Assembly: GCA_022606425.2 (NCBI GenBank)
Contig: JAHDVF020001374.1
Location: 62,001 to 126,000 of the forward strand
Direction: 5' to 3'
DNA from: Lepidostoma basale
Lineage: Eukaryota > Arthropoda > Insecta > Trichoptera > Lepidostomatidae
Length of the DNA stretch: 64,000 bases
Below are positions 31,915 through 42,476 of the stretch, in pieces. A program made the position numbers and the translations under genes. Every line of letters begins with the position of its first letter. Within the stretch, counting starts at the first letter, position 1. Below the pieces are notes generated by a model. That model searched no databases and was not told the DNA's origin. It was given only the letters and a program-made list of their open reading frames with translations.

Positions 31915-32181
31915 GAAACAATAATGGTTTGGATACATGGAAATAATGAATGAAGAAAGAACGGAAAAAGTATATGTGTTAACGATGTAAATGGAAGTTG
32001 AAATAGAGGAAGACCGAAGAAAACGTGTCACGACCAAATAAATCAAATATTCAAAGTCGGCCACGTAAGGAATCGGAGAAATCGACGTGCGTGCATGACA
32101 CGATGTATTAATGTTGAGGATGCGAATTTAATAATTAAGGAAAGAAATATGTTGCAGTCCATTGTTGTGATCGTTAGTTAA
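31915..32181 (+). mobile_element. (TTAG)-tailed LINE fragment
   Basis: Frameshifted: WFGYMEIMNEERT..., GRPKKTCHDQINQIF, GNRRNRRACMTRCI. The tail is short (GTTAGTTAAA). Confidence 0.65.
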
Positions 32182-32222
32182 AAAGTACAAAAATAATTTA
32201 AGAAATAACACAGATTGATTAG

Positions 32223-35200
32223 TTTCATCATCATCATCATCAGCCGTCTGTCATCCACTGCTGAATGTAGGCCTCTCCCAAAGCCCCTCACCGCCCCCTA
32301 TCCATTGCCGCTCCCATCCATCCATGTCCAGCAATCCTCTTCAGATCGTCGGTCCAGCGGGCAGGGGGACGTCCAACTCTACGGAATCCTGTACGCGGTC
32401 TCCACTCCAGAACCCGTCTTCCCCATCGGCTGTCGGTTCTCCGACAGATATGGCCAGCCCACCGCCACTTCAGCCCGCCTATCCGTAGAGCCACCTCAGT
32501 CACCTTGGTTTGTTGTCGAATAAATTCGTTTCTAAATCTATCCCTCAAGGTTATTCCAAGCATGGCTCTTTCCATGGCGCGCTGGGCAACCTTGAATCTG
32601 TAGACTAGACCTTTTGTCAATGTCCACGTCTCGGCTCCGTATGTTATGACTGGCAAAACGCACTGGTTGAAGACTTTAGTCTTGAGGCATTGTGGTATTT
32701 TGGAAGTGAAAACATGACGTAATTTCCCAAAGGCTGCCCAACCCAACTGAATTATTCGGTTGGCTTCTTTCTCGAAATTGTTTCGGCCTAATTGTATGAT
32801 TTGGCCAAGATATGGGTATTCTTGTACCACTTCGAGAGCCGACCCATCGACGGTTACTGATCCCGGGATAATATGTTCATTATACATGACTTTCGTCTTG
32901 TCCAAATTCATCCCGAGACCCACTCGTCTGGATGCAGTGTTCAGTTTATCTAGCATGCCTTCTAGATGCCCAGCAGATTCCGCCAGAATAACAATGTCAT
33001 CCGCAAAACGAAGGTGAGACATGTATTCGCCATTTATGTTGAGGCCACGTTCAGACCAGTCCAAAGTTTTAAAATATATCTTCCAAAGCACAAGTGTACA
33101 GCTTCGGAGATATCACATCCCCTTGTCTGACTCCCCGTTGCAGCTCAATCGGTTTGGTCTTCTGGTTTTGGATTTGAACGGACATTGTGGCGTTATTATA
33201 GAGGCATTTCAACACCTGTACGTAATTCCAATCAATCTGGTTTCGCTGCAGAGACTCCAGAACAGCCCAGGTCTCGACAGAGTCGAAGGCCTTCTCATAG
33301 TCCACAAAGGCAAGGCATAGGGGTCGATTATATTCTTCTGTTTTCTGGATAATCTGCCTAACTGTATGGATGTGGTCTATGGTGCTGAAGTTTGCTCTGA
33401 ACCCAGCCTGCTCCGGAGGCTGAAAATCGTCAAATCTGCGGGAAAGACGGTTTGTTATGACCCTTGAGAACAACTTATAAACGTGGCTTAGGAGTGAGAT
33501 CGGCCTGTAGTTTTTTAACAAAGTCTTGTCTCCTTTTTTGAAAAAGAGAACCACGATACTTTCGCTCCACGCTTTCGGTGTTCATTCCTTACGCAGTACG
33601 GAATTAAACATTTTTTGTAGTGCGCATAGAATTGGGAGTCCTCCGGCTTTTAGAAGTTCTGTGGTGATTCCATCTTCTCCTGGTGCCTTGTTGTTTTTCA
33701 GCTGTCTCAGGGCCATCTCAATTTCATCTATGTTTATCTCTGGGAGATCGTCAGTATGGTGGCGGGTTATTTTAGCTCTGGGATCACCATCTTCGTCATG
33801 TAGTATGGGCCTTGTAGCGTGTTTAGAGTAGAGACGTCCATAGTATTTTTCGACTTCCGCGAGTAACTCTGGTTTGGAGGTAACGATATTGCCGTCTTCA
33901 TTTTTCAGTTTAGTCAGTTGGCTTCTGCCCAGTTTTTATGTAAACACTTTGGACCCCCTATTCTGTTCAATTGCGTCCTTGATCATTTGTGTGTTTGCGT
34001 TTCGAAGATCCCTTCGAATCGCCGAATTGATCTGTTTACTCAAGTTTCGGGAAGTAATTGAAGCCATATCTGACCCAGCTATTTCTCGTCTCCTTTTCAT
34101 GGGTTCCAGTGTCTCGCTGGAAAGTTTGGACTTCTTTCCATCACGCTTCGTTGGAAAGTGTTTACGTCCGGTTTCGTATAGGATTTTTGTTATACATGTG
34201 TTCTCCTCGTCAACATTTTCGGTATCTTCTAACGCGTCAAATTGGTTTTTAAGTTCTAGTTGGAAATTATCGGAGCTCACATTGGCTTCCAGCAGATTTG
34301 GGCGGATAATTGATCTCATCAGTCGAGTTCTCTCGATTTTATAGTTGATATTTATGCAGGCTCTTACTAGACGGTGATCACTTCCGGTTTTAAATCTGTT
34401 GATAACCGTGACGTCTTCAACTATGTGTCTCTTGTCCGCAATGATGAAGTCGATCTCATTTTTGGTAACTTTGTCAGCACTATGCCAGGTCCATCTCCTT
34501 TGGGGCTTCTTCTTGAAGAAAGAGTTCATCAGAGATAATTTCCGTAGCTCCAAGAAATTTGCTAGCATTTGTCCCCTCGAGTTACCAATACCGTATGGTC
34601 CGATCCACGATTCATCAAACTTCTGTATTCCCATTTTGGCGTTGAAATCTCCCATAACAACACTGAAGTGGGTTTTGGTGGTGTTATCTAGGGCCCGTGT
34701 AACGTCTTCATAGAAGGCCTCTACATCCTCATCCGGATATTTACTTTGAGGTGCATATACTTGTATGATCTTTAGAGAGTATCTATCCGTTAATTTGAGG
34801 ATCATGTATGCCACGCGGCCCGACACACTGCTCACCTCCACTACATTATTGATCAGGGCTTTGTTGATCAGGAAGCCAACGCCGCCTTGGGAGAGTTGTT
34901 CGCCTCCCTCTCGATAGTAGAGTAGATGGCCAGAGTCGAGGGTTATCGTATCTTCTCCTTCTCTACGGACTTCTGATAGTCCCAGAACGTGCCACTTTAT
35001 CTTACTCAGTTCCACCTCGAGTGCCTCAATGTGTTCATTCAATCTCAGCGTTCGTCCGTGGAAAGTTGCCAGATGTAGTCGTCGTTGTTGGTAGCCGGCC
35101 GTAACCCGGGGATTCTTCGCACCCCCTACCCTACCGTTACCGTGGTCGCTACCTTGACCAGGAATAGAAGGGCTACCGGGAACTAGGGGCCATTTTGTTG

Positions 35201-35455
35201 GTGTGTTCATCATTTTTTTGGTTTGGGAGGTTTTGCCCTAATCACCACGCTGGGCAGGCGGGTTGGTGATCGCAGAGTTTGCCTACTTGTTCCAGTGGCG
35301 CTGCTGCCCGTCACCGGTGTTCATTTTTACAAGTAGTTGTCTAGATGGTTATCCCGCCATCTCTTCGGTCGCCAGGGCCTCGTTTGTTAATTAGCAGGGT
35401 GCACCACGGGCAGGTGAGGTTGACATTTGGGCAGGTATACTGATATTTCCCCTTA
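32223..35455 (-). mobile_element. RTE-clade LINE, nearly full length, inactivated
   Basis: One ORF (about 990 codons, 35213 down to the stop at 32240) carries an N-terminal APE endonuclease (residues ~45-290: LHLATFHGRTLRLNEH, VYAPQSKYPDEDVE, VVMGDFNAKMG, IDFIIADKRH, GSDHRLVRA) and a reverse transcriptase (IVVLFFKKGDK..., NYRPISLLSHVYKLFSRVI, FVDYEKAFDS, GVRQGDVISPKLY, LRFADDIVILAE), then the post-RT tail (AETWTLTKG, GGLKWRWAGHICRR, RTGFRRVGRPPARWTDDLKR). The 3' end is a (TGA)n tail at 32223-32240. Lesions: TAA at 33936-33938, TGA at 33582-33584, one extra T near 33075-33080 and TGA at 32288-32290. With them repaired it would match the usual 3.2-kb RTE length. Fairly recent. Confidence 0.9.
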
Positions 35456-35475
35456 CATTGATTAGTTTATAATAT

Positions 35476-35742
35476 AAATATTCAATAAAACGATGTTTTT
35501 TAACTACTTCCACTTTTGTCTTTATTTAGACAGCGACCGGTTTCGCCAGGCTCGCTGGCATCGACAGACCTGGTCTGTCGATGCCAGCGAGGTCTGTCGA
35601 TGCCAGCGAGCCTGGCGAAACCGGTCGCTGTCTAAATAAAGACAAAAGTGGAAGTAGTTAAAAAACATCGTTTTATTTAATTATTATTTAAAATGAACTT
35701 CCATCAAGAGATTTCAGTATAATCATTTGATTATCATATAAA
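35476..35742. mobile_element. Family 4 palindromic element
   Basis: Arms AAAACGATGTTTTTTAACTA...GACAGCGACCGGTTTCGCCAGG and complement. At the centre CTGTCGATGCCAGCGAG is duplicated in tandem (35575 and 35594). Each arm carries GAAACCGGTC, but the expected CUGANGA reads CTGTCGA, so the core is incomplete. Outer flank GATAATCAAATGATTTTACTG (reversed at 35720) is shared with 48686 and 59330. Confidence 0.7.
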
Positions 35743-35744
35743 TA

Positions 35745-35800
35745 TTCATTTCCTTATCTCGGTAATACGTTTAAATACTCGTATATATACGAGTATTCCA
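35745..35800. repeat. Small perfect palindrome
   Basis: AATACTCGTATATATACGAG plus TATT at about 35772-35795. Confidence 0.8.
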
Positions 35801-36004
35801 TTTAAAAAATCGTTGTTACTACGAAGAATCAAATCGTTTAAATATTTAGTAAAAAAAAAATATTAAATAAAGTAGATTAAATAAATATTGTAACTCTACT
35901 TTCATATGGTCAAAACAGATCACAAATGTTTTTGCATCTGAGATATGCTCTTTTCCAAGATGAATAACGTGTATATAATAGAAAATGTATTAAAATAGTT
36001 ACAT

Positions 36005-36145
36005 TTATGACATTTGATAATGCCTTAGAAGGGTGAAACATGTCATTCCCGTAAAATATAGTACAACTTCTAGAAAACTGACGTTTTTATTCGTATTAAT
36101 GGAGTTTTATATCATTGTTCAAGAAACAATAAATATTAAAGTAGT
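36005..36145 (+). mobile_element. Family 2 element, right half
   Basis: TTGATAATGCCTTAGAAGGG, TGAAACATGTCATTCCC, the ATATAGTACAACTTCTAG tail and the outer end ATTGTTCAAGAAACAATAAA. This copy gives the complete right half from core to end. Confidence 0.65.
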
Positions 36146-36715
36146 ATTTAAGTTTTGCAAACAGCGGCGTGTTCCTATTGTGGCAAGCCGCGGTAATGTG
36201 TTCCGGTTTATTTCATCCCTCGACCAATATTTCATAACGCCACCAGAATGTGCGGCAATCATTCCGCCCCATTACATAGGGCCCATCTGTTTATCCTGAG
36301 GGGTAGTTTGCAACTGGTCTTATCGCCCTATTTCCTCACCCCATCACGGAGATGTTCTTTCGTTTATGAGTATTTATAATACCATAAAAATGTACAATGC
36401 TACTATAGCGGGAGTGTTTTCGATTCATCGTAAATATTTGATCAGTCTACATGGTTCGCGTAAAAGCTTTCGTTATTAAACTTGATAATTTACCTTAAGA
36501 AGACACTTTAATTATAATAATTAAATATTTAAACTACAAGGCATTACGTCTAAGCGTTTGAGTCCTGTCATGATTTTGGTCTATACAATATTGTTAAGTG
36601 AAGAAATATTATTATTACGTTGAACTTATTTAATTAACAGTTTAATACAGAATCATAAAATATATTGATTTGATTAGGTCTTTTAAAATATTACATATAT
36701 CATAATAATTGTTAA
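36146..36715. other. No recognised feature
   Basis: A GC-richer patch at 36160-36310 (GCGGCGTGTTCC..., CATTCCGCCCCATTACATAG) is unassigned. The rest is AT-rich. Confidence 0.35.
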
Positions 36716-36720
36716 AATTA

Positions 36721-36925
36721 TTCTAGAAGTTTTATTATATTTTATGGGAATGACATGTTTCGCCCTTCTAAGGCATTATCAAATGTGATCAGATGTTTGA
36801 TAATGCCTTAGAAGGGCGAATCATGTCATTCCCATAAAATATAATAATACACAACTTCTAGAAAACTGACGTTTTCATTCGTATTAATTAGTTAATATGG
36901 AGTTTTCATCAATGTTCAAGAAATC
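36721..36925. mobile_element. Family 2 palindrome
   Basis: Head-to-head halves: minus motif 36750-36785, plus motif 36796-36832, arms TTCTAGAAGTTTTATTATAT and complement, with 10 bases between the motifs. Core TGATAAT on both sides. Left arm ends at the insertion edge; right arm reaches ATGTTCAAGAAATCAATTC. Confidence 0.7.
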
Positions 36926-37014
36926 AATTCGATTACTTGATGTTTCATAATATTCTTGTGAAAGGTATTAAACAAACTATTTGAGTTTTTTTTTCTTGTA
37001 TAGAACAGGTCGTT

Positions 37015-37175
37015 TGAACCCAATTACTGTATACAATTTATTTTAGCTATTATATTGATTCTCGTGACATGTAATAGGTAGCCAATCTATCGTCATTTTA
37101 TTGTCTCTGTACCACTGCCATTGCCAAGAATCGAACCCGGAACCTTCGGTATGGAAGTCAGACCACGGTCGACAA
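37015..37175 (-). mobile_element. tRNA-derived SINE
   Basis: Minus-strand copy of the 23146 family: B box GGGTTCGATTC (complement at 37130-37140), body and A-rich 3' tail (complement of ACAGTAATTGGGT at 37018-37030). The 5' head is partly deleted. Confidence 0.7.
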
Positions 37176-37320
37176 ATAAAATTTTATAAAATTTATGCTT
37201 AATCAACTTGCCTTTTCTTTTTTTTCTTTCTTAAAAACTTTCTCCTACCCCCACTATTTTTCCACTTTATATTTATTTCTTCATAAGTTTTTCTCAGATT
37301 AAATATTTAGTTTACTCTCT

Positions 37321-37545
37321 CACCTTGACGAAGCTCCGGCGGGAACGAAACCGGTTGGTGTTACCAAATAAAGTGGTGTTAATACAAATTACTAAAAGTG
37401 TATTATTATTTTATTTAATAATGTCACACCACAAATTAAGTGCTTCATACGAAAATTTCGAATCATAATCAATATAATTATATTTCATATGACCCACTCA
37501 CTTTGTAGTTAGACATTTCAATTTTTGGATATACCATAATATAAT
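37321..37545 (+). mobile_element. Family 10 element with hammerhead-like head
   Basis: CACC, TTGACGA, an extra A, GCTCC, loop, GGGAAC, GAAA, CCGGTT, GGTG at 37321-37360. Stem I is four perfect pairs (CACC with GGTG), stem II about four. The first core base is T instead of C and the cleavage triplet is GUU. The tail AAATAAAGTGG... runs to a palindrome on AAGTGCTTCATACGAAAATT. Tail pieces recur at 7340, 18660 and 48150. Confidence 0.55.
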
Positions 37546-37624
37546 TAAACAATTGGTATTTAACTACGATATGCATTATATCATACCGTGGTTTAATGCA
37601 AAGTTTTTATTATTTAAAATCTAA

Positions 37625-38101
37625 ATTTATGGAAGCCTGGAACTGGCAAAGGAAGGATGAAAGTAGAATAAATGCAGTAGAAATGAGATCTCTTAGACGA
37701 ATGTGTGGATATTCTGTGTATGATAGAGTGTCGAATGAAAATATAAGAAGTGAATGCGGTGCGAATGATGGTGCCATGAACAAAATAATGAAAGGATCAT
37801 TAAGATGGTTTGGACATATGGAAAGAATGAATGAAGAAAGAATGGTAAAAAAATTATATGTTAATGATGTAAATGGAACCAGAAATAGAGGAAGACCGAG
37901 GAAAACGTGGCACGATCAAATAAATCAAATATTGAATGTCGGCCATGTGAGGAGTCAGAGAAATCGACGCGCGTGCATGACACGATGTATGAATGTCGAG
38001 GAAGCGAGAGAAATATGTCAGGAAAGAAAGGTGTGGCAGTCCATTTTTTCTGCATACCCCTTAGGGGATACGGCGTGATGGTTAGTTAGTTAGTTAGTTA
38101 A
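37625..38101 (+). mobile_element. (TTAG)-tailed LINE, best-preserved copy
   Basis: The open frame reads EAWNWQRKDESRINAVEMRS through NENIRSECGANDGAMNKIMK, LRWFGHMERMNEERMVKKLY, GRPRKTWHDQINQILNVGHV, ACMTRCMNVEEAREICQERK to FSAYPLGDTA and a stop at 38076-38078, then GTGATGGTTAGTTAGTTAG. No stop or frameshift over 150 codons, so it is probably the youngest copy here. 5'-truncated; no endonuclease or RT active site. Confidence 0.82.
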
Positions 38102-38104
38102 ATT

Positions 38105-38620
38105 TATAATCAAAATAATGTCGTATTTTGTATAAAACATTACTGAAAACACGAATTTCTTTGTTAATTCTGAGATAAAATGTATTGCGTAATAGATGAA
38201 GCTGTGTGGCAAGAGGAACTACACAAAGACATAATTCGATTAAATCGGAATCCTCCCGAACACGGACAAGTTAATCTAGAAAATCCCGTTGAATTCTCGG
38301 TGTGGGCATAAAGTAAAGGGCGCGCAGCCCTCCCACTCCACTCTACATTAGATAAGGAGAGGGCCAGGGTCAGATCTAGGACATTCATTCAAAATACTTA
38401 ATACCTAGTTACATTCATTTTTAACTGTTGCGCAATAAACATTTGATTAAAATAATTATATTCATTATTTCGTTTTAATTCTGTATAATTCCATAACTGT
38501 ATACAGAAATAATTCAGTTAAAATATTCTTAAATTAAACAGTTATTAATATTTAATATACATGTTTCATAACATAATATTGTAAAAAGTATTAACAATAT
38601 ATTGCATTATTAGTTGATTA
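38105..38620. other. No recognised feature
   Basis: AT-rich apart from a short complex block at 38210-38380. Confidence 0.35.
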
Positions 38621-38623
38621 TAT

Positions 38624-39214
38624 TGTGGGGGTTGGTGAGGGTTGAACACACGTGGATGTTTCGACGTTTATGGCAGGTCACAGGTAACACTACGTTAACG
38701 GTATGAGGTACTCGAGCGGGAGCGCGGCTGGATGTCGATGGCAGCGGGGCGGAGTCCGGTGGTAAGTCGTAGAGGATGAGGGCTCGCTGGGCGGTATCGT
38801 CGAGTGGCTGGAGCGAGGAGTCGTCGGAGGTTTCTCGTACGTAGACTGCGTAGTGGAGACTCGTGTCTCTTCGAGATCGCGATACTGGCTGACGTTTAGA
38901 GTTGACTGACGTTTAGAGTGGACTGACTTAGCTTCGTAGCTCGGCGTCGGAGGGAGTCCGATATCTCGCGTCTGTTAGAAGTCGTAAGAGTAACTGATCC
39001 TATTGGGTGCTCGGAAGTACTGCTTTTATATGCTTTGGTTTCGTCATCTGATGACCTGATCCGATGACCTGACCTAGTGACCAACTTGAAGAATTCAGGG
39101 CCCGCGAATCATCAAATTTGATAATTAGGTCTTGGGTCAGCGTTTTTGTGTTTATTCGTGTCATATATTTCTTCATGAAATATGTTTATCTAGGTTATGC
39201 ATTTAACCCCGACA
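38624..39214 (-). mobile_element. Solo LTR of an LTR retrotransposon
   Basis: 591 bp bounded by TGTCGGGGTT (minus strand, from 39214) and CAACCCCCACA (to 38624), that is, TG...CA ends with matching inverted tips. It is flanked by a 4-bp duplication ATAT at 38620-38623 and 39215-39218. GC-rich against an AT-rich background. On the minus strand it has ATATAAAAGCAG (about 39025) followed some 30 bases on by ATCAGTTACTC, a TATA box and arthropod initiator. No internal coding region remains, so it arose by LTR-LTR recombination. A 4-bp duplication fits a Ty3/gypsy or related element; class unproven. Confidence 0.8.
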
Positions 39215-39219
39215 ATATC

Positions 39220-39500
39220 ATTAAAATAAGAAATAAGTCCAGAAGATATCACTAGTGGAAGTGGAAATAATAATGTTTTTGTTTGAAAATATTCCAAAAA
39301 AAATTTTGTTTGTTTATTTTGTTAGTGATATTTTACGATTCTAAACCAGAGGGCTGGTTAAGATTCTAAAAGGTTTAAAATTTTTAAAATAAATATTTTT
39401 GCATATTTTGTTTGACTAGTGATGTTTTTAAAAAGTTGATTGGTGATTGAATACCGTTTCATTCGTTTTTAAAAATCATTATATTATACATAAGAGCATT
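39220..39500. other. No recognised feature
   Basis: AT-rich, with T/A runs only. Confidence 0.4.
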
Positions 39501-39735
39501 CTGTCTTTCGATGTCAGCCAGTCTGGCGAAACCAGTCGCTGCCAAAATAAAGAAAAAATTGGAAGTTATTATTTTAAAATATCGTTATATTTAATTATTA
39601 CGATTATAAATAATTAATATATGACTCCAAGGTGCAAAACCATTTTGAAATAATTAATACGAATGAAAACGTCTGTTTTCTAGACGTTTTATTTTATTTT
39701 GTGTAAATGAAATGTTTCAGCTGTCTATATTATAT
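39500..39735. mobile_element. Decayed family 4 half and family 2 half
   Basis: 39506-39600 (+): TTTCGATGTCAGCCAGTCTG, GCGAAACCAGTCGCTG, AAATAAAG tail. 39651-39735 (-): GAATGAAAACGTCTGTTTTC, TAGACGTTTTATTTTATTTT, then AAATGAAATGTTTCAGCTG. Both lack a usable core. Confidence 0.5.
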
Positions 39736-39848
39736 AAACATGAATGCCAAAGTGTATAACAAATTTATTTTTAGGCTATAGTACTCGTATATACACAAAT
39801 TGGTAAATTATATTCTACATATAGTTAACCACCTTGCATATTTGAACG

Positions 39849-39905
39849 TACGTGATACGTTCACTTTGACTGTACCATTCTGCATTATCCCGTATCACGT
39901 ACGCG
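39849..39905. repeat. Inverted repeat with GC-richer stem
   Basis: CGTACGTGATACG (39850-39862) and CGTATCACGTACG (39890-39902) form a 13-bp perfect stem with a 27-base loop. Confidence 0.8.
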
Positions 39906-40550
39906 CTTGAGGAAAAGTAATGTACCTAAAATCGACAAACTGTTAGGGATACGCACGTGTGCCAACAAAACTTAAGTACAAGTCTTCATAAATATGATAG
40001 TTTTGCAAGGGGCAGGCGAAGAGTGTGCGGCCGTGAATTTGACGTTATGTAATTTAAAAAATAAAATATATGTAAATAAATTTCTTTAAAAAAAACTGCT
40101 TTTTTGCACGTTTCTCGGAAAATAACCCGAAGGTAGGGCGGTTAATAAGTACAATATTTTCCAAACACAGCCCTGCACTGTGGGGAAAGATGACTCACCT
40201 ATCCACCCCCGCCCAGACATGAGGGGAGAGTTTCATTACCTGCGGCCAATTTATTGCTATTTTTTGTCTGGTTTCTGCTTTAGTACCTAACAAGTTCGCT
40301 ATACAAGAAGGGGAGAGATCACTAGGAAGAGTGATTAATATTATATATGAAACATAAAACACCATTAATTTACTTTATGGTACACACACGTTTTTATTAT
40401 AAATACAAAAAATCGTATTTTTAGCAGTATTTGATAATTTTATCACGGTTGATAATACGCACGATGCGATTTTCTACTTGATAATAGAATATATCTTCTT
40501 TGGGAATTTAAAAAACATTGTTAAACCACTTTTTTATAAATAAAAATATT
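39906..40550. other. No recognised feature
   Basis: Mixed AT-rich sequence with a C-rich piece at 40190-40240. No exon-like frame. Confidence 0.35.
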
Positions 40551-40554
40551 AAAA

Positions 40555-40595
40555 TACATGACATGTTTCAGATGATACCTCCATCTTCAGGTGTA
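40555..40595 (-). ncRNA. Hammerhead-like motif, family 7, intact core
   Basis: Minus strand: CACCTGAAGA, T, GGAGGTATCATCT, GAAACATGTC, ATGTA. Core CUGAAGA, GAAA and GUC are intact. Stem III is ACATGT. Stem I pairs over four bases after one mismatch. Stem II is weak in the standard register; an alternative AGATG/CATCT pairing overlaps the core. Confidence 0.45.
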
Positions 40596-40599
40596 AAAA

Positions 40600-41768
40600 T
40601 ATAACAAAAACTATACAAAGAAAGACTAATAAAAAACGCATTTAAAATTCGATACAAAAATTCAAAATTAAAAATTAAGTTGGGCTATTAGTTAGAAGTA
40701 GGTACTAACAATTATTTTTTAATCGTAAAATAATAAATAACACTAAATAATAATACTACATGATGATAATATAATTTAGAAAAAACATACATTTGAAAAG
40801 ATATAATTTATATAGAAATTAATAAATGATTAATTTGCATTTGGTTGGGAATGGGAGCTTGGGAGATTAAATGTATGTTATAATTAATTTATTATCTTAT
40901 TCTTATTTTTTTAATTTCTATATAAATTATTTAATTATATGAAACGGCGTGATGTTTTATTTGTTTGTTTGTAACTGATGAAAAAAAATACTCAAATTTT
41001 CTGAGATCTTTGGTATTTTCGTATCTCACTGACCTTATGAATATCAGTACTGAGCTATTGGGATCTTAAGAAATAACTAAATTTTTATGAAATCTGTAAC
41101 GATCTCCGAAACGTCGGTTGAATAGGATATCACGAGTTATGGACATACTAAAGATCTACCAACTTTTGACATATAACAGGAGACTTAGATTTACTAAACT
41201 TTTTGCCACTTATCATTGTTAGAGAAAAATAGATGAGTGATTTGGTTTTAGCATGTTTTGAAAAATAAATAAATGTTTTTTAAAAATGGATTAAATTTTG
41301 ATACATATGAAATATTTTTTATTACTGAATAACATGGGTTACATTTTGAAACCTGCAGGTTAAGGGTAGGCACGGGTCAGGTCGAGTACCTTTTGACTTA
41401 ACACCCCCATATTCTGCTTTACAAAGGGTTTACAGTCGCGGTAGCTTGTTCCATTGTTCACGGACAGATCCGAGGGGTGACTCTGAAGCGGCACTTGCAC
41501 GTGTATTGCACGTAAAATTGATTCGATACGGATTATTTACGAAATTTTTGTTTATAATGTTTGTGGTTTTAGGCGTGTGGTGATATGATACAAATATTTA
41601 ATTACATTTGAACACTATTTTTTAGTACTCGTATAAAGCGATGTGAAATAAATCTTAAACCGCATTGAAGTTTTACCCATAAATAATAAATTTTTTACTT
41701 TAAATAATCTAGAAAATTTAGAAATTAAAAAGGCCTTTAAAAACTACGATGATGTTTTTATTTTTAGA
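40600..41768. other. No gene; half of a family 6 motif
   Basis: 41099-41121 holds CGATCTCCGAAACGTCGGTTG, identical over its core to the family 6 motif at 47205-47225, but the CUGAAGA half is missing. 40915 and 40800 share inverted TATAAATTATTT-type sequence. The rest is AT-rich. Confidence 0.4.
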
Positions 41769-42005
41769 TATACTTAAGGCGTTAACACTGTGAATTTCCA
41801 TAATGACGAATTTTTATGAATTAAAACACTGTTTTTTCCACTTTGAGTTTATTTTTCTCGACACGTTTCGAAGGCTTACACCTTCATCATCTTGAGAACG
41901 CAGTATATTGTTTTCCTGATGATGAAGGTGTAAGCCTTCGAAACATGTCGAGAAAAATAAACTCAAAAGTGGTAGAAAGAGTGTTTTAATTCATAAAAAT
42001 TCGTC
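41769..42005. mobile_element. Family 5 palindromic element
   Basis: Arms AATTAAAACACTGTTTTTTC...GAGTTTATTTTTCTCGACA and complement meet around 41890-41915. Left motif (minus) has AAGATGA in place of CTGATGA; right motif (plus) is intact. The outer sequence TTAACACTGTGAATTTCCATAA recurs at 26018, 51975 and 53457, so decayed copies exist. Confidence 0.75.
41911..41954 (+). ncRNA. Hammerhead-like motif, family 5, intact core and stems
   Basis: TTTTC, CTGATGA (41916-41922), T, GAAGG, 6-base loop, CCTTC, GAAACATGTC, GAGAA. Stem I: five pairs including one T-G. Stem II: five perfect pairs. Stem III: ACATGT. All core positions match, apart from the extra T after CTGATGA. With 206-248 it is the best candidate in the window. 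Confidence 0.7.
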
Positions 42006-42194
42006 AACGAAGATATTATAAACAACCAAGTAAACTAAACTTTTTTTTTAAACGTTTCCCCTGTCTCATAATTCTAACTTAACAACATTTTACCCTGCCG
42101 CTAAATAATTTTTTTTCCTCTACTTTTTCACTCGTCATTTAGTATACTCGTATACTCGTATGTTAAGTAATGACTCTCTTTTATTTGAATGTTA

Positions 42195-42300
42195 AAATTC
42201 ATTAATTCATACACTGAATAAGGGAAGTCTGTGTCCCGAAACATGTTTGTGAAAGGTGCAAAAAAGTGTTGTGAAAATACAATGTTTTCAAAAAGTTATT
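42195..42300 (+). mobile_element. Family 8 element, partly decayed motif
   Basis: ACACTGAATAAGGGA, loop, TCCC, GAAACATGTTTGTG at 42211-42252. Stem I (ACA/TGT) and stem II (GGGA/TCCC) pair, but the core reads CTGAATA rather than CTGANGA and the triplet is GUU. The preceding TTTATTTGAATGTTAAAATTC matches the family 9 copy at 49976. Confidence 0.5.
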
Positions 42301-42476
42301 CAAATGAAATATACTTTACTAATGCTTATACAATGTTTTATATTACATAAAATAGGGGTTCAAAAAGATTTTTGTAATCAGAAAGTAGTATAATATTATA
42401 AAAAAGGTGCTTTTAAATCCACAATGTGGAAAAAAAAGATTTGGCTATTAAGATAAATATGAGAATGTGATCGAAG

